Assembly: GCF_035645195.1 (NCBI RefSeq)
Contig: NZ_DASQNA010000007.1
Location: forward strand, 124,001 to 188,000
DNA length: 64,000 bases
Direction: 5' to 3'
Source: Paenibacillus sp.
GTDB taxonomy: Bacteria > Bacillota > Bacilli > Paenibacillales > YIM-B00363
The notes under the pieces are model-generated. The model made no database searches. It saw only the letters and a list, made by a program, of their open reading frames with translations, and was not told the DNA's origin. This document shows positions 37,981 through 44,538 of this stretch, piece by piece (the stretch's first letter is position 1; each line of letters starts with the position of its first letter). The position numbers and the translations under genes were made by a program.

Positions 37981-38002
37981 AAATCACCCGAACGGGTGAT
38001 TT
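37981..38002. promoter_or_regulatory. palindromic operator candidate between ycnI and the sensor kinase gene
   Basis: Perfect 10-bp arms with a 2-base centre. It lies about 20 bases before TAAAAT (38022-38027), a good -10 box for the kinase operon, so a bound regulator would overlap the -35 area. The response regulator encoded next is one candidate binder. Confidence 0.6.
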
Positions 38003-38066
38003 TCGGGTCGGCTGCGGACGGTAAAATGTAGCATACGCGTTTGAATTCCCGGGGGGAGTTGTTTCC

Positions 38067-38873
38067 TTGACATACCGAACTCTAAAACTGCTGACCATCC
38101 TGCTCCCGCCTGTCATCATCGGCGGGTTCGAGTTTCTTCGGCACGATTGGCTGCTTGCGCATTTGTCCATGGAAGCGGGCAACGTGTATATCACGATCAT
38201 TTCTCTGATCTTGTCGTACTTGTTCGCGACGTGGATGTTCCGAAAGATCGAACGGATGAACGAGCGTCTCGCCGCCGCCCAAACCGAGCGCGCCGTTTAC
38301 GAGGAAAGGGAGCGTCTCGCGAGCGAGCTGCACGATAATATCGCGCAGACGTTATTTTTTCTGAATGTGAAGCTGAAAAAAGGGGAGCTGGACGAGGCGA
38401 GGGCGGCCGTCGCCGAAATCGATCAGAATTTGCGCCAAGCGATATTCAACCTTCGTTCCAAACCCGAAGAGGCCGGCTCCCTGCCCGCTCGGCTCCGCAA
38501 ATGGCTGGCCGAATGGCAAACCGTCACGGGGATCGAGGTGGCGGAGGACCTTCGGGTCGAGGAGCGTTACTTCAGCATAGCGGAAGAAGTGCTGTTGTTC
38601 GGCATCGTGCAGGAGGCGTTCACGAATATACGAAAGCATGCCCGCGCGACGCGAACGGAAATCCGGTTCGCGACCGACCCGAACGAATGGTCGTTGACGA
38701 TCAAGGACAACGGGGAGGGGCTTCCTCCGGCTTCCCCCGCCGGCAACTCCTACGGCTTGACGCTGATCAACGAAAGAGTGAAAGGCATCGGAGCGTCGAT
38801 CGCCCTCTCCTCCGCGGAAGGGCAAGGCACGACGATGTTCATCCATGGGCGCAGAGGGGGATCCGCCAAATGA
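38067..38873 (+). CDS. sensor histidine kinase, NarX/DegS type (HisKA_3)
   Basis: 268 residues, TTG start 8 bases after GGGGGGAG. Two N-terminal helices (about 8-25 and 35-55) with almost no extracellular loop, a short coiled coil, then the HisKA_3 phospho-acceptor ELHDNIAQTLFF (His89) and an HATPase_c domain (VQEAFTNIRKHARAT, IKDNGEGLPP, YGLTLINERVKGIG). With little sensor outside, it probably senses in the membrane. Its stop overlaps the response regulator start (ATGA). Confidence 0.92.
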   Translation: MTYRTLKLLTILLPPVIIGGFEFLRHDWLLAHLSMEAGNVYITIISLILSYLFATWMFRKIERMNERLAAAQTERAVYEERERLASELHDNIAQTLFFLNVKLKKGELDEARAAVAEIDQNLRQAIFNLRSKPEEAGSLPARLRKWLAEWQTVTGIEVAEDLRVEERYFSIAEEVLLFGIVQEAFTNIRKHARATRTEIRFATDPNEWSLTIKDNGEGLPPASPAGNSYGLTLINERVKGIGASIALSSAEGQGTTMFIHGRRGGSAK

Positions 38874-39511
38874 ATCCGTATCGCGTGCTGATCGTCGACG
38901 ATCATCCTTTGGCGCGAAACGCCGTGAAATCGATTCTAGAGCTCTCCCCCCGGTATCTCGTCGTCGGCGAGGCCGCCAATGGGGCGGAGGCATGCGAGCT
39001 TAGCGGTCAGCTCCTGCCCGATTTGATTCTCATGGATATCAACATGCCCGGCATGAACGGTCTGGAAACGACGCGCCGCATCAAACAGCAATTTCCCTTG
39101 ATCAAAATCGTTATTCTGAGCGTTTCCGACGATGTCGCCGATCTGTTCGCCGCCATTCAGTTCGGAGCGCAAGGGTATCTGCTGAAAAATATGGAGCCGG
39201 ACCATTGGATCGATTATTTGGATTCGCTGTTCGAGGGCAAGGACGATGTTTCCAGAGAAATGGCCGGAAAAATGCTGTACCAATTCCGGGAGAGCAAAGG
39301 GCAGCAAGACGATCATCTGTTGACGGAGCGAGAGAAAGAGATTCTGGCGTACATCGCGCACGGCAATACGAACAAACAGATCGCCGAGCAGCTTTGCATT
39401 ACGGAAAATACGGTGAAGACGCATATTAAACATCTTTTGGAAAAGCTGCATCTCCAAAACCGGGTGCAGCTGGCTTCTTATGCCTTTAATAAGGGGATCG
39501 CCGGAAGGTGA
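38870..39511 (+). CDS. NarL/LuxR-type response regulator
   Basis: 213 residues: receiver domain with acidic pocket IVDDHP, phospho-acceptor Asp56 (LILMDINMPGMNG) and lysine in LLKNM, then a LuxR HTH (LLTEREKEILAYIAHGNTNKQIAEQLCITENTVKTHIKHLLEKL). It is translationally coupled to the kinase. Targets are unknown; the palindromes at 37922-38002 are the nearest candidates. A terminator follows. Confidence 0.94.
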   Translation: MNPYRVLIVDDHPLARNAVKSILELSPRYLVVGEAANGAEACELSGQLLPDLILMDINMPGMNGLETTRRIKQQFPLIKIVILSVSDDVADLFAAIQFGAQGYLLKNMEPDHWIDYLDSLFEGKDDVSREMAGKMLYQFRESKGQQDDHLLTEREKEILAYIAHGNTNKQIAEQLCITENTVKTHIKHLLEKLHLQNRVQLASYAFNKGIAGR

Positions 39512-39523
39512 GTTCCCGTAAAC

Positions 39524-39568
39524 ACGAACCGGCAGGAAAGCGGATAGCTTCCTACCGGTTCGTTTTGT
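39524..39568 (+). terminator. terminator after the response regulator gene
   Basis: Arms 39524-39532 and 39555-39563 with further inner pairing, followed by TTTTGTT. It also lies at the end of the convergent membrane-protein gene. Confidence 0.8.
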
Positions 39569-40172
39569 TGTATGATCTCCAGCGCCAAGCCGCGAGTATC
39601 GTCCACCCGAAAGGCAGTGCCGATGTCAGCGCGAGCACCCATGCGATCGGTTGGAACAGCGTGAAGACGATGCCGGCGATGCCGAGCGCGCCGCTCAGCG
39701 CCCCCCATGTCGTCCCGGAGCCGAGCGCGACCGCCAGCCACGCCGGAATCATGGCGAAATACCCGAGCAGCAAGCCGTTCGCGAATAAGCTGGCGGCGAG
39801 CGTTCCGGCATGTTCATGAGCGTCGATGCGGTCTACCGCGATCGGCAAGCCGCCGAGCTCGATCGACAGCGCGGTCAGCCACATCGCGATCGAGCAGACG
39901 GAGAGCGCGGCGGCGGCGAAAGAAAGCGGCCTCGTCCGGCCTTCGTGCCCGAAGCCGATCGCGAGCCCGCCTAACCATAAGACGATGCCGACGGCCATCA
40001 GCGCATGGTCCCACACCCACTGCGTACGGCGCTCGGCGATGAACCGGATCGGCAAGTCCGCATGCCACGGATCCAACGTGAGCGGATGCAGCGCCGAGGC
40101 TAATGCGACGATCGCCGCGCCTGTCAGCGTCCATCCCGCCGCCCAACCCGGAACCCCCGTCCGTCGTTCCAT
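39552..40172 (-). CDS. hypothetical multi-pass membrane protein
   Basis: 206 residues with about six hydrophobic helices (WTLTGAAIVALASA, DHALMAVGIVLWLGGLAIGFG, LSFAAAALSVCSIAMWLTAL, LAASLFANGLLLGYFAMIPAWLAVALG, ALGIAGIVFTLFQPIAWVLAL). I do not recognise the family. ATG at 40172 with GGGGGAT upstream; upstream codons are a non-coding extension overlapping the small plus-strand gene. The coding region overlaps the terminator of the response regulator gene at its 3' end. Confidence 0.7.
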   Translation of the reverse strand: MERRTGVPGWAAGWTLTGAAIVALASALHPLTLDPWHADLPIRFIAERRTQWVWDHALMAVGIVLWLGGLAIGFGHEGRTRPLSFAAAALSVCSIAMWLTALSIELGGLPIAVDRIDAHEHAGTLAASLFANGLLLGYFAMIPAWLAVALGSGTTWGALSGALGIAGIVFTLFQPIAWVLALTSALPFGWTILAAWRWRSYNKTNR

Positions 40173-40322
40173 TCCGATCCCCCACTTCGAGTCAAAGCTA
40201 CTAGCATTATAGGGGGAACCGAGGCGAAACATACCTACTGTTCCGGCCCGGGAATACGCGCCGGTCGGGTTGGGCAAAATCCACCGAGAAACATCCCCAC
40301 ATGTAGAAAGGACGAACTTCCC

Positions 40323-40517
40323 ATGGCGATGAAACCCGCGAACGAACGAGCGGACGACATGACGGCGGAGACGAAATCGGCGCCCGCCACCTCCGCGAAA
40401 GAAAGCAACGAGAACGATCTCCAGTTGAAACAGGAGCAGCCCGCATTCAAGGAAAGCGGGAAAATCGCTTCGGAGAAGCTGCGGTACGAGCATGCCGACG
40501 ACATTTACCCTACTTGA
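40323..40517 (+). CDS. small hydrophilic protein of unknown function
   Basis: 64 residues, rich in Glu, Lys, Ala and Ser, no membrane segment, probably disordered (MAMKPANERADD ... RYEHADDIYPT). AAGGA lies 10 bases before the ATG and a terminator follows 46 bases after the stop, which together support a real gene. It resembles no family I know; small acidic proteins like this are common among sporulation-expressed genes, which is only a guess. Confidence 0.55.
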   Translation: MAMKPANERADDMTAETKSAPATSAKESNENDLQLKQEQPAFKESGKIASEKLRYEHADDIYPT

Positions 40518-40563
40518 CCAGCTTACCCGCTGACGAAACGCTTGAACAGCGCTTCGCAACGCC

Positions 40564-40602
40564 AAGAGCCGTTCCCTCGCCTGCGCGATGGGGACGGCTC
40601 TT
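40564..40602 (+). terminator. terminator after the small hydrophilic protein gene
   Basis: Arms 40564-40572 and 40594-40602 with additional pairing inside, then TTTAGGTCTTTC. It also faces the end of the convergent Gly/Tyr/His-tailed gene. Confidence 0.7.
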
Positions 40603-40617
40603 TAGGTCTTTCAGGGC

Positions 40618-40917
40618 TTAGTAATAATGGCCGGGATGGTACCCGTGGCCGTACCCGTGGCCGTAACCGTACCCGTACGGATAGCCGCCGTAGGGATACG
40701 GACCGTACACGTACGGCGACGTTCCGATGGCGAGCAAATCGAACAGCGCCAAAGGAAGAATCGCTTTCGTTTTCACTTTTTTCCCGCCGTTTTGCTGCAA
40801 ATAAATGCGGTCCCCTTGTATGCGAACCAGCTTTCCGCTGACGACCGTGCCGTCGCGCTTTTGGGCGTACACCCGTTTTCCTGTCAGGCTTGCAGCCTTC
40901 TGCTTCGAAATCGCCAT
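40618..40917 (-). CDS. small protein with Sm-like core and Gly/Tyr/His-rich tail
   Basis: 99 residues from the ATG at 40917 (GGAGG 7 bases upstream; the in-frame extension to 41088 lacks one). Residues 10-55 look like a short beta-barrel (GKRVYAQKRDGTVVSGKLVRIQGDRIYLQ); the last 32 are a tail of YPYG, GYGHG units ending GHYY. Such tails occur in spore-coat proteins, so a spore-surface location is plausible but not shown. Confidence 0.7.
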   Translation of the reverse strand: MAISKQKAASLTGKRVYAQKRDGTVVSGKLVRIQGDRIYLQQNGGKKVKTKAILPLALFDLLAIGTSPYVYGPYPYGGYPYGYGYGHGYGHGYHPGHYY

Positions 40918-41118
40918 GTCGAGGCCTCCTCTATCCGCTGAAAAGTGAAGTGCTCCCATTATGCTATGTCCTTCCGGACAGCGGGGAGTGGACAGAGCTC
41001 CCGGTTCGTTGGCGGAATTTGCTGCAGCTCCGGCCGGCCAGCTTAGGCTCTTGCATGCCGGGCTTTCCGGCGGCTGCCGCCGGCTCAAGGAGTAGGCATA
41101 AAGTCCAAGCGCCCCTCG

Positions 41119-41153
41119 ATATATTGGTTAAGGCCGCCCGCTTACCAATATAT
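41119..41153 (+). promoter_or_regulatory. 10-bp inverted repeat just upstream of the L,D-transpeptidase ribosome site
   Basis: Perfect AT-rich arms ATATATTGGT (41119-41128) and ACCAATATAT (41144-41153) with a GC-rich 15-base loop; the ribosome site GGAGGTG begins at the very next base. It may be an operator or a translation-control hairpin. Confidence 0.5.
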
Positions 41154-41165
41154 GGAGGTGCCGAT

Positions 41166-42086
41166 TTGATTTTATCGACAATTCGCCGCAGCGTCTCGAT
41201 CGCCGCGGCAATGGCGCTGCTTATCGCGCTGTTCGGCCTGGCCGCCCCGGCCCTCGGCTCGACCGGCGTTTCCTCGAACGATGCCCTGCTGATCGTCAAC
41301 AAATCGACGAACGAGCTCGCTTATTTCCGAGACGGCGCGTTGGAACGCGTGTTTCCCGTCGCGACGGGCAGGACCAAGGAGCTAACGCCCGAAGGGACTT
41401 TCCCGATCGTGAATAAGATCATCGATCGCCCTTACTATAAGGAGAAAATTCCCGGAGGAGACCCCGCCAATCCGCTCGGGCGCCGCTGGCTGGGGCTTCG
41501 GGTCGGGAAAACCGAAGGGACGACGTATGCGATCCACGGCAACAGCAACCCCTCCTCGATCGGGAAATACGTAAGCGCCGGATGCATTCGGATGCATAAC
41601 GACGATATCGAGTGGCTGTTCGAACAAATCGCCGTCGGCACGAAGGTCGTCATCACGTCGTCGGAGCTTTCCTTCGAAAAGCTGGCCGCGAAGCACGGGT
41701 ACGAGTTGCTGCGTCCGTTCCCCGCCTCGCTGCTGATCGACGGCGCGGCGTACGAGCTGCGGCGGACGATGCTTGTGTACCGCGGGGTTACGTACTTGCC
41801 GCTGCGCGAATGCTTCGAGCTGCTCGGCGGCACGGTGCAGTGGGATGCCGCCGCGCGCACGGCGACCGTCGTCTTCGAGTCGAGCGTCATCGCGCTGCAG
41901 CCGGGCGCGCCGACGGCGCTCGTCGACGGCGAAGAAGCCGCGCTCGCCTCGCCGGCGCGCCTCGTGAACGGCGCCCTTATGGTGCCGCTGCGGGATATGG
42001 CGGTGCTCGCCGGCTGGACCGTGCATTGGGACGCGGAAGCGCGCGCCGTGGTGTTGAGCGGCGCGGCGCCCGAGCCGGAGGTATAA
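41166..42086 (+). CDS. L,D-transpeptidase (YkuD) with copper-amine-oxidase-like C-terminal domain
   Basis: 306 residues, TTG start 5 bases after GGAGGTG. A signal peptide (about 1-32) leads to a YkuD domain with YAIHGNSNPSSIGKYVSAGCIRMHNDDIEWL: His about 123 and nucleophile Cys about 140. It cross-links peptidoglycan stem peptides outside the membrane. The last 110 residues hold paired PLRECFELLGG / PLRDMAVLAGW repeats, the same stalk domain as in the CAP protein at 2860. Confidence 0.92.
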   Translation: MILSTIRRSVSIAAAMALLIALFGLAAPALGSTGVSSNDALLIVNKSTNELAYFRDGALERVFPVATGRTKELTPEGTFPIVNKIIDRPYYKEKIPGGDPANPLGRRWLGLRVGKTEGTTYAIHGNSNPSSIGKYVSAGCIRMHNDDIEWLFEQIAVGTKVVITSSELSFEKLAAKHGYELLRPFPASLLIDGAAYELRRTMLVYRGVTYLPLRECFELLGGTVQWDAAARTATVVFESSVIALQPGAPTALVDGEEAALASPARLVNGALMVPLRDMAVLAGWTVHWDAEARAVVLSGAAPEPEV

Positions 42087-42144
42087 AGTGTTGGACTGGA
42101 GTCGTTGAATTAGCGCGTTTTTGAGTTGAAGAATCCGTCAGCTT

Positions 42145-42166
42145 TTAAAAAATTAGTTGTAGACTG
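42145..42166 (-). repeat. inverted outer copy of the island-flanking repeat
   Basis: The minus-strand sequence starting CAGTCTACAACT at 42166 is identical over 12 bases to the start of the rightmost 21-bp repeat at 43854. It lies at the left border of the AT-rich island, in the opposite orientation. Confidence 0.5.
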
Positions 42167-42180
42167 ATCCATTAAAGAAG

Positions 42181-42226
42181 CAGCGGCGGTCCAAGACTTA
42201 AAAAATAAAGTCTTAGACCGCCGCTG
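42181..42226. repeat. long hairpin at left border of AT-rich island (element A)
   Basis: 19-bp arms (42181-42199 and 42208-42226) with a single mismatch. The inner part contains GTCTAAGACTTTATTTT on the minus strand, the same motif as the 21-bp repeats at 43813-43875. Its outer arms, AGCGGCGG and CCGCCGCT, recur in element C. It may also terminate the leftward island transcript, although it has no long T run. Confidence 0.65.
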
Positions 42227-42258
42227 TTGTCATTCAACAAACGTCCCCGATAGCGTAA

Positions 42259-42813
42259 TTAATAAAGGCTTGGTGGAAGGTCAATGTCTCCTTGTAGAAG
42301 TCCTTCTTTTTCAATCTCATGACGAATATCAATATAGATATTTCTTACAGAGTTGGGGTCCTGAACCCTGACTGCTTGTAAGTGCTTAGCGTATATTTGG
42401 AGGATTTCATTAATCTTTCCTGCCACTTGTTCATCCGTCGGTTTACTCCAGTACATTGTTAAAAGCCAGCGCATCTCGTAAGGAATCACATAATACACCT
42501 TACCGCTGGCATCATAAGCAAAGTTTGGGTCGATGTCCCCCAATCTTGAAAAAACCGCCTCCGCCGAAGCCAAAGCCTCATTTGATGCGACTCGATAGTG
42601 ATATTTTTGGTCCGCATCAATTTTGAAGCTTTCGCTGAAAGCATTGGTTGCACGAACCAGTTCCGATTGGTACTTGGTAAATGATTTGTTAATCTGATCT
42701 TTCTTGTCTATGGCGTGCCATACGTTTAAACCAAGACTTATTATCAACAGCATGAAAAGCAATATTTTTTTCCATTTATTCAAACTTCTGAACCCCTTAT
42801 TGATTCTTTTCAT
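42259..42813 (-). CDS. unknown protein with one N-terminal membrane helix (island gene 1)
   Basis: 184-codon gene; ATG at 42813 with AAGGG 9 bases upstream. A basic N-terminus precedes one helix (about residues 15-33, ILLFMLLIISLGLNVW), then a soluble, probably extracellular, mainly helical domain (ASAEAVFSRLGDI, YVIPYEMRWLLTMYW, DPNSVRNIYIDIRHEIEKEG). No family recognised. Its base composition is far more AT-rich than the surroundings, pointing to horizontal acquisition with the other island genes. Confidence 0.75.
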   Translation of the reverse strand: MKRINKGFRSLNKWKKILLFMLLIISLGLNVWHAIDKKDQINKSFTKYQSELVRATNAFSESFKIDADQKYHYRVASNEALASAEAVFSRLGDIDPNFAYDASGKVYYVIPYEMRWLLTMYWSKPTDEQVAGKINEILQIYAKHLQAVRVQDPNSVRNIYIDIRHEIEKEGLLQGDIDLPPSLY

Positions 42814-42964
42814 CAAGTATGCCCTTTTCTTTGTATGCAACATAACTGCCCAGATAGTTGAGCGGTCGGCCGGAAAGAAAAACAGCGATGGACGGCTCCA
42901 TCGCTACACTCTTGTCTCCGTTAGCTTAAAGTTTCCAAGGACGTTCTTTCGGCTTGATTAGAAT
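42814..42964 (-). repeat. palindromic intergenic element B of the island
   Basis: Minus strand, in order: AAGCTAACGGAGACAAGAG, then a perfect 9-bp hairpin (AGCGATGGA / TCCATCGCT), then TTTCTTTCCGG, and finally CTGGGCAGT. The same order of motifs, with different hairpin sequence, appears in element C, and the ends recur in A and D. Confidence 0.6.
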
Positions 42965-43216
42965 TCAATAATACTTAAGTTCACTTTCATCAACAATGCC
43001 TCTATAAATAATTGTATAAAACGTATTTCCATCATATTCATATGCTGTGTAAGGCACTATTCTGTTGTTTCTTACTGTAAATTTTTCTACAGATACAAAT
43101 TGTGCAATGGCTTCTTCTTTACTGTAAAAATTTACTGGAAAATAAAAATCCTCGCCCTCGTTTTCCCATCCCTGATACTTTGCACTTATTACATGAAACT
43201 TCTCCTCTGATGCCAT
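42965..43216 (-). CDS. unknown 83-residue soluble protein (island gene 2)
   Basis: Small acidic protein with alternating aromatic residues (FHVISAKYQGWENEGEDFYFPVNFYSKEEAI ... YEYDGNTFYTIIYRGIVDESELKYY), looking like a single small alpha/beta domain. GAAGGG lies 8 bases before the ATG, supporting the start. I recognise no family. AT-rich like its neighbours and in the same orientation. Confidence 0.7.
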   Translation of the reverse strand: MASEEKFHVISAKYQGWENEGEDFYFPVNFYSKEEAIAQFVSVEKFTVRNNRIVPYTAYEYDGNTFYTIIYRGIVDESELKYY

Positions 43217-43289
43217 AATTCATCCCTTCACTAATGTAATTTTTCATACTCCAAGTTTCCTTGCATTCTATTTCTTTGAAATCATTCAA

Positions 43290-43392
43290 ATATCCTGCCC
43301 GTTTGTTCAATGGCTAGGCCCGTTAACGAAACGTAGCGGTTGATTGGTCCGCCGCTGCGCTCTTGTCCCCGATGGTGGTTCAATGACAAGCA
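43290..43392 (-). repeat. palindromic intergenic element C of the island
   Basis: Minus strand: ATCGGGGACAAGAG, GCAGCGG-loop-CCGCTACG hairpin, TTTCGTTAACGGGC, then AACAAACGGGCAG. It shares the motif order of element B although the two genes it separates are unrelated. Confidence 0.6.
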
Positions 43393-43752
43393 TCACTTCA
43401 AATGTTTCATTAACTGGCTTGGGTTAAGTTGAGAAGATTCAATTATGACAACAGTCATACCCATCTTTGAGCCTGATTCGTGCCACTCACCTTCCGTCCA
43501 GAAAGCTGCTTGACCTGATTTTATCGGAACTTTGACACGATCTTCCCCTGTTACAAAGCCCTCGCCTTGAATAACAAGGAACAGTTGCGGGTTTGTTGCT
43601 TGATGGTAGCCTATAACACCTTCCTCACCCAGATGAATGCAACCAACCTGAAAAGAATGCTCACTTCTCACGATCGGCGTGATCGAAGCTTGCAAAGAGT
43701 TAAACGCATAAATTGGCTTGGAAACTCCTCTGTCAAACCGATATAGTTCCAT
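43393..43752 (-). CDS. cupin domain protein (island gene 3)
   Basis: 119 residues, one beta-barrel cupin: VGCIHLGEEGVIGYHQATNPQLFLVIQGEGFVTGED and IKSGQAAFWTEGEWHESGS, with His ligands in the two motifs. A metal-binding sugar- or small-molecule-related role is possible; the exact function is unknown. GAGGAGAGAG precedes the ATG. Third AT-rich island gene, same orientation as the other two. Confidence 0.82.
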   Translation of the reverse strand: MELYRFDRGVSKPIYAFNSLQASITPIVRSEHSFQVGCIHLGEEGVIGYHQATNPQLFLVIQGEGFVTGEDRVKVPIKSGQAAFWTEGEWHESGSKMGMTVVIIESSQLNPSQLMKHLK

Positions 43753-43779
43753 AATTGCTCTCTCCTCGTCGAAACCGCA

Positions 43780-43812
43780 CTACTGCCCAGTTAGCTTAAC
43801 GCCACCGCTGCC
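43780..43812 (-). repeat. partial element D at right border of the island
   Basis: Minus strand GGCAGCGGTGGCGTTAAGC followed by TAACTGGGCAGT. It matches the 3' half of elements B and C, directly upstream of island gene 3, and includes GTTAAGC, which fits the GTTRRRY core of integron attC sites. Confidence 0.55.
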
Positions 43813-43875
43813 AGTCTAGAACTTTATTTTCACGGTCTAACACTTTATTTACTCAGTCTACAACTTTATTTTCAT
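43813..43875 (+). repeat. three 21-bp direct repeats at right border of the island
   Basis: Units start at 43813, 43834 and 43855, each of the form (A/G)GTCTA-NN-ACTTTATTT. Inverted copies lie at the left border (42145-42166 and within 42181-42226). Multiple short repeats inverted at both ends of a segment are a feature of some transposon ends, but no transposase is present. Confidence 0.75.
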
Positions 43876-44002
43876 GAGACAGGAGGAGACGTAGGCGGCA
43901 GGCGCCGGCAGTGCACTTATTGGAATTTTCTGACTACATTTCGCGCATAAGGGAATACTGTTTCTGTACCTCCATTTTCCAAAACAGAGGCAGGTGAACC
44001 CA

Positions 44003-44173
44003 ATGGAAGCGGATATGACCGCATTGGACGTCATTGAGGAAATCAGGCGGCTCCGTCGGAACGGAAACCCGTTGTCCAAGAAGAAAATCAAGGAGTCCCA
44101 TCCGCAGCTCATTCGGAACGCGCTGTATTACTTCCCGAGCTGGGACCATGCCGTCCAGCAGGCGGAAGCTTAA
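44003..44173 (+). CDS. orphan homing-endonuclease-associated repeat peptide
   Basis: 56 residues. The single unit DVIEEIRRLRRNGNPLSKKKIKES-x-PQLIRNALYYFPSWDHAVQQA resembles the 'homing endonuclease associated repeat' (HNH_repeat), a small DNA-contacting helical unit usually found in series next to HNH or GIY-YIG nucleases. Here it stands alone with AGGTG 7 bases before the ATG and a terminator after. It could be a free DNA-binding module or a remnant of a longer gene; I see no nuclease on either side. Confidence 0.7.
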   Translation: MEADMTALDVIEEIRRLRRNGNPLSKKKIKESHPQLIRNALYYFPSWDHAVQQAEA

Positions 44174-44249
44174 CGCGCGGCCCGATTGACCGTTGAAGCC
44201 GCTCTTGCCTGATGACCCCGCCGCAGGGGGACGGCGCCCTGCTCGCATC

Positions 44250-44285
44250 GACCGCCCGCTCCTCGTCCCCGAGGGGCGGGCGGTC
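44250..44285 (+). terminator. terminator after the HNH-repeat gene
   Basis: Perfect 10-bp GC-rich arms (44250-44259 and 44276-44285) followed by TTGTT. Confidence 0.75.
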
Positions 44286-44306
44286 TTGTTCGTCGGGGGG
44301 CGTTGC

Positions 44307-44459
44307 GCAGGCCGCACCGCGGCGATTAAGCGCAGCTTTGCGCTTATCCCGCCTCCGGCAGGCCGCGCCGCGGCGATTAAGCGCAGCTTTGCGCTTATTC
44401 CGCCTCAGGCAGGCCGCGCCGCGGCGATTAAGCGCAGCTTTGCGCTTATTCCCGCCAAC
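44307..44459. repeat. three tandem 51-bp hairpin repeats
   Basis: Units begin at 44307, 44358 and 44409, period exactly 51 bases, about 95% identical. Each holds a 7-bp perfect hairpin AAGCGCA-GCTT-TGCGCTT embedded in GC-rich sequence. The array lies between the plus-strand HNH-repeat gene and the 3' end of the amino-acid transporter operon. Because 51 is a multiple of three it opens long but spurious reading frames on both strands. Confidence 0.9.
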
Positions 44460-44465
44460 GCAAAA

Positions 44466-44514
44466 CATCCCCGCAGCGAAAGCGATGGACCAACCATCGC
44501 CCCGCCCGGGGATG
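44466..44514 (-). terminator. terminator of the amino-acid ABC transporter operon
   Basis: Outer arms 44466-44472 and 44508-44514, inner arms 44482-44488 and 44494-44500; on the minus strand the outer stem is followed by TTTT. It lies 25 bases after the ATPase stop. Confidence 0.72.
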
Positions 44515-44538
44515 CACCATGCGCCATATGCGCCTGCC

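Noticed and set aside
43813-43875. CRISPR-like short repeats
   Set aside because: Only three 21-bp units directly abutting one another, with no spacers between them.
42130-43880. A definite integron or Tn7-family transposon
   Set aside because: No integrase, tnsABC or other recombinase gene is visible and the repeat ends do not show a clear TGT...ACA terminus or target duplication. Kept as a hypothesis only.
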